Notes under the pieces: model-generated
The model's input: only the letters and a program-made list of their open reading frames with translations
The model's database searches: none
What the model was told of the DNA's origin: nothing
Program-made: the position numbers and the translations under genes
Assembly (NCBI GenBank): GCA_012840345.1
Contig: DULO01000130.1
Span: forward strand, 19,383 to 83,382
Direction of reading: 5' to 3'
DNA: 64,000 nucleotides
From: Candidatus Fermentithermobacillaceae bacterium
GTDB lineage: Bacteria > Bacillota > Sulfobacillia > Fermentithermobacillales > Fermentithermobacillaceae
Part shown: positions 29,568 to 38,946 of the stretch, piece after piece
How positions within the stretch are numbered: the stretch's first letter is position 1
Layout of the letters: the number at the start of each line of letters is the position of its first letter

Positions 29568-30788
29568 TTGGAGGCGTTCGTCATGGATTCCAAGAGCCAA
29601 ACGCGAAAGACACGCATCTCTGGGGCGCGGAGATGGATGGCCCTTGCGGTCGCGGTTCTAATGACCTTCGTTTCGATGCCTACGGCCCCGGCGGCGGCCG
29701 CTCCGCCCGGGATCGAGTCGGTTCCCCCGCCGAGGGTCGATTCCCCGTCGTGCGTCGTAATGGACGCGGTATCCGGAGAGGTCTTGTTTGAGAAGGACGC
29801 CCACGTAAAGAGAACCCCCGCCAGCGTGACAAAGATTATGACCCTGGTGTTGGCGTTTGAGGATGTGGCTTCCGGCAAGGTCAAACTCACCGATGAAGCC
29901 GTCGCGTCTGAAAACGCCTGGGAGATGGGGGGCACGGAAGTATGGGCCGAGCCTGGAGAGACCATGCCTTTGGACGAATGGCTGAAAGCGGTGGCGGTGG
30001 CGTCGGCCAACGACGCCGCTGTGATCGTGGCTGAGCATTTGGCGGGCACTGAGGAAGCCTTCGTCGCCAGGATGAACCAAAGGGCAAAGGAACTGGGAAT
30101 GGAGAACACCACCTTCAAGAACCCTCACGGGCTTGACGAAGAGGGACATGAGACCACGGCCATGGACTTGGCCATACTGTCCAGGCACGCCGTGACGGTT
30201 CCCCACCTCTTGGATTACACCAAGATATACATGCAGGAATTCCGCGGCGGCAAGAACATGCTTACCAACTTCAACAAGCTGGTCTACTTGTACCCGGGTT
30301 GCGACGGCCTTAAGACCGGCCACACCAGCAAATCGGGATACTGCATTTCGGCCACAGCGGAAAGGGACGGTTCAAGGTTCATCGTCGTCCTTATGGGAGC
30401 CGAGACGCCTGACCAGAGGCAAAATGACGCCTGGCGCCTTTTGGACTGGTGTTTTGCCAACTTCCGGTCTCTTAAGATCCTGGAGAAAGACGAGTGTGTC
30501 GGGCAGGCCAGGGTCTTAAAGGGCAGAACCGACACCGTGGGCTTTATGCCGGAGCGCCCCGTCGCCGTCACCCTTACCAAAGCTGACAAAGGAGAGGTCC
30601 GGAGGACGATAGTACTGGACCAAGTTGTCGCTCCCGTGAAAAAGGGAGACGTTATAGGGAGCGTCCAAGTGGAAGTGGACGGACGGGTGATGGCAACCGT
30701 GCCGCTTGTGGCGGCGGAAGACGTGGCCCGGGCCAGTTTCTTGGACTACGCGTTAAGGTATTTACGGGCTTTCACCATAGGCAGGTAG
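29568..30788 (+). CDS. dacF: D-alanyl-D-alanine carboxypeptidase (DacF/PBP5-6 type)
   Basis: Signal peptide; SxxK 'RTPASVTKIMTLVLAFE', SxN 'VASANDAAV', KTG 'DGLKTGHTSKSGYCISATAER'; directly upstream of spoIIA operon. Confidence 0.93.
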   Translation: MEAFVMDSKSQTRKTRISGARRWMALAVAVLMTFVSMPTAPAAAAPPGIESVPPPRVDSPSCVVMDAVSGEVLFEKDAHVKRTPASVTKIMTLVLAFEDVASGKVKLTDEAVASENAWEMGGTEVWAEPGETMPLDEWLKAVAVASANDAAVIVAEHLAGTEEAFVARMNQRAKELGMENTTFKNPHGLDEEGHETTAMDLAILSRHAVTVPHLLDYTKIYMQEFRGGKNMLTNFNKLVYLYPGCDGLKTGHTSKSGYCISATAERDGSRFIVVLMGAETPDQRQNDAWRLLDWCFANFRSLKILEKDECVGQARVLKGRTDTVGFMPERPVAVTLTKADKGEVRRTIVLDQVVAPVKKGDVIGSVQVEVDGRVMATVPLVAAEDVARASFLDYALRYLRAFTIGR

Positions 30789-30860
30789 CCTAGGCCCGTT
30801 GAGGCGGCCTGTGGTTCAGGCCGGTCGCGTAGAGGCCGGCAACATAGGCAAGTAACAAAG

Positions 30861-30886
30861 AGGAATCGCCTTCGCGCCGTCGAAAT
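30861..30886 (+). promoter_or_regulatory. Possible sigma-H-like promoter of spoIIA operon
   Basis: AGGAAT (30861-30866) and GAAAT (30882-30886); weak match. Confidence 0.25.
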
Positions 30887-30923
30887 GTAAAAGGAAAATT
30901 TTAACATGGGCGGTGCGAGGGCG

Positions 30924-31274
30924 ATGCATTTGTCGTTCAACAGAAACCCGGCTTGCGTTATCGCGGAAGTTTCAGGAGAACTGGACTTGTCCACCGCCGG
31001 GTCATTTAGGGACAGGGTAGACCAAGAACTCATGCGGACGGGTTCTCCCAACCTGGTCCTTAACCTGCAGAACCTGGAATTCATAGACTCCACCGGCTTG
31101 GGGGTGCTGCTTGGGCGCCACAGGCAGGTGACGGCGGCGGGAGGCAAGCTTATCCTCGCCGGTCCCCCTCCCAAGGTGCTGGCCATGATCGAAATGGCGG
31201 GCCTCTCATCGGTCCTTATAATCGCGCGAAGCCAGGAGGAGGCGCTTAGGCTTTTGGGAGGTGCCTTGTCGTGA
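30924..31274 (+). CDS. spoIIAA: Anti-sigma F factor antagonist
   Basis: STAS 'ACVIAEVSGELDLSTAGSFRDRVDQEL...LVLNLQNLEFIDSTGLGVLLGRHRQV'. Confidence 0.94.
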   Translation: MHLSFNRNPACVIAEVSGELDLSTAGSFRDRVDQELMRTGSPNLVLNLQNLEFIDSTGLGVLLGRHRQVTAAGGKLILAGPPPKVLAMIEMAGLSSVLIIARSQEEALRLLGGALS

Positions 31275-31684
31275 AGAGAGAGATGTTCATGCGGTTCTCA
31301 GCCCATCCTTCCAACGTTTCCGTGGCGCGGATCGCCGTCGCCACCTTCGCCGCGGGCGCCGACTTTACCATCCCTGACATTGAGGAGATAAAGGTGGCGG
31401 TTTCCGAGGCCGTGTCCAACGCCGTGCTCCACGCGTATCCGGGAGGCGAGGGCGAGGTGACGGTCTCGGTTACAAGCCAAGGGGACGAACTGGTGATAGA
31501 AGTAAGAGACCAGGGATGCGGCATCCCGGATATCGAGAAGGCCAAAGAGCCCGGCTTCACCACGGTTCCCGAGCACATGGGCTTGGGGCTCTCGTTCATC
31601 GAGTCGTTCATGGACTCGGTGTCACTGGAGTCCGAAGTGGGTTCCGGCACTGCCGTCAGGATGGTTAAGAAGAGATGCCCTTAG
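31271..31684 (+). CDS. spoIIAB: Anti-sigma F factor
   Basis: HATPase 'DIEEIKVAVSEAVSNAVLHAYPGGEGEVTVSV...IEVRDQGCGIPDI...EHMGLGLSFIESFMD'. Confidence 0.95.
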   Translation: MKREMFMRFSAHPSNVSVARIAVATFAAGADFTIPDIEEIKVAVSEAVSNAVLHAYPGGEGEVTVSVTSQGDELVIEVRDQGCGIPDIEKAKEPGFTTVPEHMGLGLSFIESFMDSVSLESEVGSGTAVRMVKKRCP

Positions 31685-32445
31685 ATAGAGCAGTTTTTGA
31701 AAGAGCGAGGGGCGGCGACCAAAAGGCAAGGGAAGAGATCTTCAACGCCAATACCGGCCTCATTTGGGCCGCGGTCAACCGCTTCGCGGGGCTGCTTGAA
31801 AAGGAAGACCTTTACCAGCTGGGCGCCATAGGTCTCTTAAAGGCCATAGACAGGTTTGATCCCGATTACGGAGCTCAGTTTTCCACGTTCGCCGTTCCCC
31901 ACATAATGGGCGAAATGCGCCGTTTCCTGAGAGACAACACCCCGGTTAAGGTCGAGAGGCGCCTTAAGGAGATCGCTTCTATGGCCAAACGGTTCAGGAC
32001 GGCCTACCGGTCAAGGCGGGGTCTTGAGCCTTCGTTGGAAGAGATGGCGAAAGCTCTGGAAGTGGAAGTGGACACGCTGATATCCGCCTTGGACGCCACA
32101 CAAACTACGGTCTATCTTGAAGACCTGCCTGCCTACAGAGAAGAGGCCGCGGCATCCACAGAACACGCTCCCGAAGGAACCCTTGATTCCATGGACCTCC
32201 ACAGGGCTTTGGAACTCCTCGAACCCAAGGAACGGGCTATCATTGAGTCCAGGTTCTTCTACGACAAGACCCAAGCCGAAATATCGAAGGACATCGGCAT
32301 ATCCCAGGCTCACGTCTCCAGGCTTGAAAAAAAGGCCCTATCGGTGCTGAAGTCGTACCTCGAGGCCCGCGGCGACCGTTTTGACCGGGTGCCGGAAGGG
32401 GATACTACGGAACGTGAGAAAAATCGTGGGGCCGTAACCGCGTAG
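31675..32445 (+). CDS. sigF: RNA polymerase sporulation sigma factor SigF
   Basis: 'EDLYQLGAIGLLKAIDRFDPDYGAQFSTFAVPHIMGEMRRFLRDNTPVKVERRLKEI', region 4 'DKTQAEISKDIGISQAHVSRLEKKAL'. Confidence 0.95.
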   Translation: MPLDRAVFERARGGDQKAREEIFNANTGLIWAAVNRFAGLLEKEDLYQLGAIGLLKAIDRFDPDYGAQFSTFAVPHIMGEMRRFLRDNTPVKVERRLKEIASMAKRFRTAYRSRRGLEPSLEEMAKALEVEVDTLISALDATQTTVYLEDLPAYREEAAASTEHAPEGTLDSMDLHRALELLEPKERAIIESRFFYDKTQAEISKDIGISQAHVSRLEKKALSVLKSYLEARGDRFDRVPEGDTTEREKNRGAVTA

Positions 32446-32471
32446 ACAAGGCTCCTTGAGGGAGATGACCG

Positions 32472-32921
32472 ATGGCCAAAGCCACAGTCAGGGAAGCCGA
32501 AGCCTACAACATGCTGGTAAAAGGGTTTCACCCACCCCGTCAGGTCGCCAGGAACTTCATAAAAGCCTATATGGTCGGCGGAAGCATCTGCGTGGTGGGG
32601 CAAATAATCTTGGATTATCTGGTCGCCAAAGGCGTTCCTTTCGTCCAGGCCAGCAGTATGACCTCCTCAACCATGGTGTTTTTGGGCGCGCTCCTCACGG
32701 GGCTTGGAATTTACGATGAGATCGGCCGGTTTGCCGGCATGGGCAGCGCCCTGCCCATCACCGGGTTCGCCAATTCCATCGTTTCGCCCGCCATGGAGTT
32801 CAAACGTGAGGGCTTCGTTCTCGGAGTCTCGGCGAGGATGTTCCAAATAGCCGGGCCCGTTTTGGTCTACGGGGCTCTTAGCAGCATCATTGTCTCAATC
32901 CTGAAAGTATTCGTCTTCTAA
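32472..32921 (+). CDS. spoVAC: Stage V sporulation protein AC
   Basis: 'YNMLVKGFHPPRQVARNFIKAYMVGGSICVVGQIILDYLV'; SpoVA membrane pattern. Confidence 0.92.
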   Translation: MAKATVREAEAYNMLVKGFHPPRQVARNFIKAYMVGGSICVVGQIILDYLVAKGVPFVQASSMTSSTMVFLGALLTGLGIYDEIGRFAGMGSALPITGFANSIVSPAMEFKREGFVLGVSARMFQIAGPVLVYGALSSIIVSILKVFVF

Positions 32922-32945
32922 AGAAAAGGGTTTTCGGGGGGCTTC

Positions 32946-33959
32946 ATGTTGGAATCAATGCGGCGTGGCTCGTCCACGTGCGTTTTTAGGGAGATGCCGG
33001 TGATCGTGTCGGCGGCCGCGGTGTGCGGCCCCAAAGAAGGCAAGGGACCGCTAGGACCCGGTTTTGACCTGATATACAAGGACACGCTTGCCGGCGAGAA
33101 CTCCTGGGAGAAGGCCGAGTCCAGGATGGCGCGGCAAGCCGTGGAAATCGCCCTGGCAAAAGCGTCCCTTAGCAACAACGATGTGGATTTTCTCTTCGCC
33201 GGAGACCTTCTTAACCAGATAACCGCCTCCGGGTTTATGGGCAGGGAGCTAAACATTCCGTTCCTGGGCATATACGGGGCATGTTCGACGATGATTGAAG
33301 GGATGGGGTTGGCCGCGGCTTTGGTGGCAGGCGGTTTTGCCCGGCGGGCGGTGGCGGCGGCGTCCAGCCACCACGATACCGCCGAGAGGCAATACAGGTA
33401 CCCTACCGAGTTTGGGTATCAGCGAGCGCCTACCAGCCAGTGGACCGTGACGGGGGCGGGAGCCGCGGTGCTTGCCAATGAGGGGTCCGGACCCAGGATC
33501 GAAAGCTTCACCGCGGGAAGGATCCAAGACTACGGCATCATAGACCCAAACGACATGGGCTCGGCCATGGCTCCGGCTTTTGTGGACACCCTTTGCCGCC
33601 ACTTGGAAGACATGTCTCGCGGTCCCCAGGATTACGACCTGGTCCTGTCGGGCGACTTGGGGAGAATCGGGTCTACCGTGGCGAGGCACTTGCTCAAAGA
33701 AAAGGGGATTGATCTCACCGGTGTCCATGAGGACTCGGGGCTTTTAGTCTACGAGATGACGCCGGAGATATGTTCCGGCGCGTCGGGCTGCGGGTGCATC
33801 GCGACGGTGTTCGCGGCCAAAGTATGGAAAGAGCTAAGTGCCGGGAAACTTAAGAGGGTGCTGTTGATCGCCACCGGCGCCCTTCACAGCCCGACAACAT
33901 GTCAGCAGAACGAATCCATCCCATCTGTGGCTCACGCCGTATCCGTGTTGGGGGTGTGA
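32946..33959 (+). CDS. spoVAD: Stage V sporulation protein AD
   Basis: Thiolase-like fold 'DVDFLFAGDLLNQITASGFMGRELNIPFLGIYGACSTMIEGM', 'ASSHHDTAERQYRYPTEFGYQRAPTSQWTVTGAGA'. Confidence 0.94.
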   Translation: MLESMRRGSSTCVFREMPVIVSAAAVCGPKEGKGPLGPGFDLIYKDTLAGENSWEKAESRMARQAVEIALAKASLSNNDVDFLFAGDLLNQITASGFMGRELNIPFLGIYGACSTMIEGMGLAAALVAGGFARRAVAAASSHHDTAERQYRYPTEFGYQRAPTSQWTVTGAGAAVLANEGSGPRIESFTAGRIQDYGIIDPNDMGSAMAPAFVDTLCRHLEDMSRGPQDYDLVLSGDLGRIGSTVARHLLKEKGIDLTGVHEDSGLLVYEMTPEICSGASGCGCIATVFAAKVWKELSAGKLKRVLLIATGALHSPTTCQQNESIPSVAHAVSVLGV

Positions 33960-33980
33960 ACCCAAGGAGATGAAGCGATT

Positions 33981-34331
33981 GTGACTTTGGTAAGGGCTTT
34001 TCTCGTGGGCGGGCTCTTGTGCGGCCTTGCCCAACTGATACTGGACACGACCAAAGCCAACCCGGCCATCATCATGGTTTCGGCGGTAAGCGTCGGAGCC
34101 GTCCTCTCCGGCCTGGGGCTGTACGGGCCCTTGGTCACACTGGGAGGCGCCGGAGCGACCATCCCGCTTACCGGGTTTGGGCACTTGCTTGTGACGGGGA
34201 TGGTGGAGGACGCTACTCGTTCAGGTCTTTTCGGGATCCTGACGGGGGGATTCCGCGCGGCGTCCGCCGCCCTTATGGCAGCCATCATTTTCGGTTACCT
34301 GATGTCGGTGCTGTTCAATCCCAAGGGCTAG
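33981..34331 (+). CDS. spoVAE: Stage V sporulation protein AE (SpoVAEB type)
   Basis: 'VRAFLVGGLLCGLAQLILDTTKANPAIIMVSAVSVGAVLSGLGLYGPLVTLGGAGATIPLTGFGHLL'. Confidence 0.92.
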   Translation: MTLVRAFLVGGLLCGLAQLILDTTKANPAIIMVSAVSVGAVLSGLGLYGPLVTLGGAGATIPLTGFGHLLVTGMVEDATRSGLFGILTGGFRAASAALMAAIIFGYLMSVLFNPKG

Positions 34332-34364
34332 CGGGGACAAGGTTGGCCGGGAAAGGTCAGCCCA

Positions 34365-34404
34365 GCTTCTTCAAACCGGCCGGGCTTCTTCAAACTGGGA
34401 TAAT
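34365..34404 (+). promoter_or_regulatory. Direct-repeat operator candidate upstream of htrA
   Basis: GCTTCTTCAAAC at 34365-34376 and 34384-34395, followed by GATAAT at 34399-34404. Confidence 0.4.
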
Positions 34405-34451
34405 CGTGTAGACTAGACTCGATAGAGAAGATTTTGCGCGCGGAGACCGGA

Positions 34452-35669
34452 GTGAGCGAAATGACCAAGACCCCTCTGTTCAGACGGGCTGAAGCTTGCT
34501 TACTGGCCCTGGCGGTTATCGGCACCGCCTTGGGAGCCGCCCTCACCTTTTGGGAGGGCAGGACCGAAGCGGCTATATGGGAACCGCCTGAACCCCGAAG
34601 AATAGACCATTCGACGCAGGGCGACCCGGAAGAACCCTGGCGCCTTGAGGACGAGGAAAACACAATCGCGGTCTTTGACTTCGCCAAACGGGGCGTCGTC
34701 ATGGTCTCAACGGAACAGCCCAGCGCTCTGGCAAATATGAGTTACAAAGGCAACGGGTCTGGTTTTTTCATCGATGAGGAAGGGCATATTCTCACCAACC
34801 ACCACGTGATCGCCGACTCCACTTCGATAGTTGTTCACACCTACTCCGGAAAGTCTTACCCGGCGGTGGTCGTCGGAAGCGATAGATTGACCGACCTCGC
34901 CGTATTGAAGATAGACGCGCCGGAAGATGAAATCTGGCCGCTTACCTTCGCGGACTACGACAAGGTCCGGGTGGGGCAAAAAGCCATAGTGCTGGGAAGC
35001 CCATACGCGACGGGCACCAGTCTCGGGCTGGACAGGTCTCCCACCACTACCACGGGCATAATCAGCGCCAAGGACCGGTCTTTGCCCATTCAGAGCGAGA
35101 CAAAACCCGGCGTCAACGAGTTCACCATCGAGAACCTCATACAGACGGACGCCGCGGTGAACCCGGGGAACAGCGGAGGGCCGCTCCTCAACTCGTCAGG
35201 AGAGGTTGTAGGAGTGGTTACCGCCATCATGGACTCCGCCATGGGAATAGGCTTCGCTGTCCCGTCAGAAGTCGTCCTGCAAGTGCTTCCGCAAATGATG
35301 AGAGAGGGCCAAGTACGAAGGGCTTTCATGGGCATTCAGTACCACGCTCTCGACGTTTGGGCCAAGAACCTGGGAGACAAGTACTCCCTTTTGGGGCTGC
35401 CGGTGACCGAAGGAGCCCTGCTGGTACAGGTTGAGCCGGGCGGTCCCGCCGACAAAGCCGGGCTTCGCGGAGGAAACAGGACCGTGACTGTGGACGGAGA
35501 ACAAGTCATGGTCGGAGGAGACATTATTGTCGGCCTTCAAGGAGTACCTATATACGGCTCGAACTTGCAGCGTGAGATCCTAAAGTACAAACCCGGCGAC
35601 AAACTCGAATTGGAAATCCTCCGGGACGGCAAGAGACTGTTCGTCGAGATTGTGCTAGGATCCAGGTAG
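34452..35669 (+). CDS. htrA: Membrane-anchored S1C serine protease with PDZ domain (HtrA/DegP-like)
   Basis: 'GNGSGFFIDEEGHILTNHHVI', 'TDLAVLKIDAP', 'IQTDAAVNPGNSGGPLLNSSGEVVGV', C-terminal PDZ. Confidence 0.93.
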   Translation: MSEMTKTPLFRRAEACLLALAVIGTALGAALTFWEGRTEAAIWEPPEPRRIDHSTQGDPEEPWRLEDEENTIAVFDFAKRGVVMVSTEQPSALANMSYKGNGSGFFIDEEGHILTNHHVIADSTSIVVHTYSGKSYPAVVVGSDRLTDLAVLKIDAPEDEIWPLTFADYDKVRVGQKAIVLGSPYATGTSLGLDRSPTTTTGIISAKDRSLPIQSETKPGVNEFTIENLIQTDAAVNPGNSGGPLLNSSGEVVGVVTAIMDSAMGIGFAVPSEVVLQVLPQMMREGQVRRAFMGIQYHALDVWAKNLGDKYSLLGLPVTEGALLVQVEPGGPADKAGLRGGNRTVTVDGEQVMVGGDIIVGLQGVPIYGSNLQREILKYKPGDKLELEILRDGKRLFVEIVLGSR

Positions 35670-35691
35670 CAAAGACCTGGGAGGACTGCCC

Positions 35692-36336
35692 ATGCCGCAG
35701 CTGGAAGCCATCTTACTGAGGATACCGGGCTTTCTTTTGGCCATCAGCATCCACGAGTATGCCCACGCCAGAATAGCGTTCGAACTGGGTGACGATACGG
35801 CCGAAAGGGAAGGCCGCATGACTCTGGAGCCCTGGGCCCACTTTGACCTCGTGGGCGCAATTATGCTCCTGTTTTTCCGGTTCGGTTGGGCAAGGCCCGT
35901 CCCCGTTAACCCCTATAGGTTTAGAAACCCCAGAAAAGGCATGGCATTGGTGTCGCTCGCCGGTCCCGCCGCCAACATGATAGCGGCCTTTGTGCTGCAG
36001 GTGTTGACGATACTCTTGTTCACCCGCATCCGGTTTACGGGCAGCCCTTGGATCCACTTACCCAGGGTGTTGGAACAAGCGGCATGGATAAACGCCGGCC
36101 TGGGCTTTTTCAACTTGATTCCGATCCCGCCTCTGGATGGGTCCAAGATAGTGTCCGTGTTATTGCCTTATTCCCTGCAGGACCTCTGGGACCAGTTTGA
36201 GCAGTACGGCTTTCTAGTGCTTATCGTGCTCCTGTACAGCGGGCTGTCGTCCAAGGTTCTCTGGCCCTTGGTCACAGGGTTCATGCAGTGGGTCCAGAAC
36301 GTAGGCATCTATCTATCACTTCTGGTTTTCCGCTAA
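35692..36336 (+). CDS. Site-2 protease family (M50) membrane protein
   Basis: 'FLLAISIHEYAHARIAFELGD' HExxH, 'NLIPIPPLDGSKI'. Confidence 0.93.
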   Translation: MPQLEAILLRIPGFLLAISIHEYAHARIAFELGDDTAEREGRMTLEPWAHFDLVGAIMLLFFRFGWARPVPVNPYRFRNPRKGMALVSLAGPAANMIAAFVLQVLTILLFTRIRFTGSPWIHLPRVLEQAAWINAGLGFFNLIPIPPLDGSKIVSVLLPYSLQDLWDQFEQYGFLVLIVLLYSGLSSKVLWPLVTGFMQWVQNVGIYLSLLVFR

Positions 36337-36342
36337 GGCGCC

Positions 36343-37077
36343 ATGAAAGGAATCCTAAAACTCGCCCCGTTATTTCGCGTGTTTCGTGGACAAGTTGAGG
36401 CGTCCGAGATTCCCCTTGAGACGTCGGTGCGCACTTTGGCCAGGGCTTCCGACTTGGTGATCACGAAAATAAGGTGGTTGTTGCCGAGCCAAGCTCAAGA
36501 AGCCCCGGACGCGGAAGATGAAGAGATGGGCGACGTGGCGGCCGAAGTCGGAGCCACGTACCTGCCTGTAATGGAGCCGTGGGAGCTCAGCAAGGCCACC
36601 GATTACATGAAGATGCTGCTGGGGGATTCGGCGCGGAAATACCCGCGTGGAGCTACGTCTCTCATGAGCGCTCCGACCACGGTGATCACGTCTATAGACC
36701 CTCGTGAGCTTCGAGACGCCATGAGATTGGTAGTCGCCAAATCCGAACCGGTCAGGCGGACCTTGGTCATCCCCAAGTGGAACTTCGTCGCACACCTCCG
36801 GCGCTTCTGGAGCGAGGTCAAGCGTTTGGCAGGGAAGGGAGCGATTTTGAGGTTTTCCCGTTTCTTGGGGCGCGACAAGAAAGAGGCCATCCAGAACTTC
36901 CTGGCCTTTTTGGAGCTTATCAAGAGGCGGAGGTTGTTCGCCAGGCAGACCGGTCCTTTCGGGGAGATCGTCTTCGGCACGGACCGGGAGAGCGTTTTGT
37001 CCATAGACCACACGGACTACGCGGCGGACCCTCCGGACTCAACGGATTACTCAGAGGAAGAGGGGCGTGAAGAGTGA
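36343..37077 (+). CDS. scpA: Segregation/condensation protein A
   Basis: Position upstream of scpB; C-terminal 'AIQNFLAFLELIKRRRLFARQTGPFGEIVF' kleisin-like. Confidence 0.75.
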   Translation: MKGILKLAPLFRVFRGQVEASEIPLETSVRTLARASDLVITKIRWLLPSQAQEAPDAEDEEMGDVAAEVGATYLPVMEPWELSKATDYMKMLLGDSARKYPRGATSLMSAPTTVITSIDPRELRDAMRLVVAKSEPVRRTLVIPKWNFVAHLRRFWSEVKRLAGKGAILRFSRFLGRDKKEAIQNFLAFLELIKRRRLFARQTGPFGEIVFGTDRESVLSIDHTDYAADPPDSTDYSEEEGREE

Positions 37078-37634
37078 ACCTTACGGCCCTGATTGAAGCC
37101 ATTTTGTTCGCCTCGGACGAGCCGGTGCCGGTAAAGAGGCTCGCGACCGGGCTCCGGGTAACTGAGCAGGACGTGGAAAGAGCCGCGTCCGAGCTTCAGG
37201 AGCTGTATAAGGACAGAGGCATCTTTTTGGAACGTGTGGCCGGCGGCTTGATGATTTCCACCCGTCCTGAGTGCGCCCACGTCATCGAGGAAGTGCTTTC
37301 TTGGAAGGTCCCGGTTTCCTTATCCAGGGGCGCCCTGGAAACTCTCGCCGTGGTGGCTTACCGCCAGCCCGTGACGCGCCAAGACATTGAGAGCGCCCGG
37401 GGAGTAAACCCGGAGGCCAGCATAGAAACGCTGTTGGAGAAAGGCCTCATTCGGGAGGCCGGAAGGAAGAAGAGTCTGGGCCGCCCGAAGCTTTACGTCA
37501 CTACCGACGAGTTTTTGAAGAAAGCCTCATTGAACTCCATAGAGGACTTGCCGCCATTGTCCGGTCCCCCCGATTCTGACGAAGATGAAAGGCCCAGGCA
37601 GTTGCCGCTCGGGACAGACGCCGGAGAGCGGTAG
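37074..37634 (+). CDS. scpB: Segregation/condensation protein B
   Basis: 'LIEAILFASDEPVPVKRLA', 'ALETLAVVAYRQPVTRQDIESARGVNPEASIETLLEKGLIREAGRKKSLGRPKLYVTTDEFLKKASLNSIEDLP'. Confidence 0.94.
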   Translation: MNLTALIEAILFASDEPVPVKRLATGLRVTEQDVERAASELQELYKDRGIFLERVAGGLMISTRPECAHVIEEVLSWKVPVSLSRGALETLAVVAYRQPVTRQDIESARGVNPEASIETLLEKGLIREAGRKKSLGRPKLYVTTDEFLKKASLNSIEDLPPLSGPPDSDEDERPRQLPLGTDAGER

Positions 37635-37740
37635 GCGCCCTTTTGGCGGGGTTTTCCATTGTAGGATCTCACAAGGGTTTACCTTGGCCGATGAATGGAC
37701 ATGCTAAACCGGAAGTCCATTGGGCTCAAGGTGTTAACCC

Positions 37741-38418
37741 ATGCGGTATCTGGTGGTCATTGCCGCTCTGGCTGCGGTATCTTTATTTGTCTTGGCCCTG
37801 TTTCTGCCTGTCTGGATCCGGCTCAGGGCCAGGGTAGGACCGGATCGTTTCGGGGTTCGAATATGGGTTCGCTTGCCTCTCATCCCATGGTATATTCCCT
37901 TGCCTGAACTGACCCCCGACAAGCTGCACAGATTGCGCCAGCCCAAGACGCGACGGGCTCCTAAGGATATGGAGCCGGACTTGAGCGCGGAGCCAACACC
38001 TGACCGCGAACGCGCGAGAACGCCCGACGCGGTGCCGCTGACGAAGAAGATTCGAAGAGGGATGGCGGCGTTTCGGAAAGCATTGCCTCTGGTCAGGGAA
38101 ATCCTTAGGGAAGTGGCCGGAATTGTTCGTGTGAGGAAACTTAGCGTTCGGGGACACCTTGGAGTGGGCGACGCATTCCAGACCGCTCTCCTCCTGGGCG
38201 GGTTGAACTCGGCGGCCTTTCTCCTCCTGAGGACCATGCGCCGGCAAGGGTTTCGCTTTGACAAAAAACCGGTAATTTGGTTTGCCCCCAGGTATGACAC
38301 TGTGACTTTTGACGCCAAGATTGACGTCGAAACGGGAGCAAGCGTCGTCGGTTTCCTAAAACTGGGATGGCATCTTAGGAAAGCGACCCAACCTTTGTTG
38401 ATGTCACGCACCGCGTGA
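37741..38418 (+). CDS. DUF2953 domain-containing protein
   Basis: N-terminal TM; C-terminal 'WFAPRYDTVTFDAKIDVETGASVVGFLKLGWHL'; directly upstream of gerW. Confidence 0.7.
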   Translation: MRYLVVIAALAAVSLFVLALFLPVWIRLRARVGPDRFGVRIWVRLPLIPWYIPLPELTPDKLHRLRQPKTRRAPKDMEPDLSAEPTPDRERARTPDAVPLTKKIRRGMAAFRKALPLVREILREVAGIVRVRKLSVRGHLGVGDAFQTALLLGGLNSAAFLLLRTMRRQGFRFDKKPVIWFAPRYDTVTFDAKIDVETGASVVGFLKLGWHLRKATQPLLMSRTA

Positions 38419-38422
38419 CATC
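38400..38422. promoter_or_regulatory. Perfect 10-bp-arm palindrome upstream of gerW
   Basis: GATGTCACGC-acc-GCGTGACATC. Confidence 0.5.
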
Positions 38423-38464
38423 GCCTCAACACAGCGTGGCAATACTACCCCTAGGAAGTTTGCG

Positions 38465-38929
38465 ATGGGGGGTCAAGACATGGGTTGGCATCCGATTGAG
38501 ACTCTCATGAAGACTACCATGGAAAGCCTTAAAGCCATGGTCGATGTGAACACGGTTGTGGGAGAACCGGTTGAGACCAAAGAAGGGACTGTGATTATCC
38601 CTGTTTCCAAAGTGTCCTTCGGGTTTATCACGGGCGGCGGCGATGACAGCATGGGCGGAGAAACGTCCGCCGAAGAAGGCCAGCGTGAAAACGAGTACGA
38701 TGTACAAGGAGGAAGTGGCGGTCAACACCTGCCGTTCACAGGGGGGACAGGCGCGGGCGTGACGGTGCGGCCGGTTGGGTTCCTAGTGGTCGGCACCAAG
38801 AAGGTAAGGTTTCTGCCGGTAGATTCCCGTGCCATTTACGACCGTCTGCTTGATGAACTCCCCGACCTTCTGGAAAGAACGGCCGATGCTCTCCATACCA
38901 GAGGCCGCCCGCCAGAACCGGGCCTCTAG
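38465..38929 (+). CDS. gerW: GerW/YtfJ family sporulation protein
   Basis: 'HPIETLMKTTMESLKAMVDVNTVVGEPVETKEGTVIIPVSKVSFGFITGGGDD...FTGGTGAGVTVRPVGFLVV'. Confidence 0.92.
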   Translation: MGGQDMGWHPIETLMKTTMESLKAMVDVNTVVGEPVETKEGTVIIPVSKVSFGFITGGGDDSMGGETSAEEGQRENEYDVQGGSGGQHLPFTGGTGAGVTVRPVGFLVVGTKKVRFLPVDSRAIYDRLLDELPDLLERTADALHTRGRPPEPGL

Positions 38930-38946
38930 AACCGGGAGGTAGGGAC

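Noticed and set aside
30861-30886. Spo0A box (TGTCGAA) at the spoIIA promoter
   Set aside because: Only 6/7 match (CGTCGAA); too weak to claim beyond the low-confidence promoter note.
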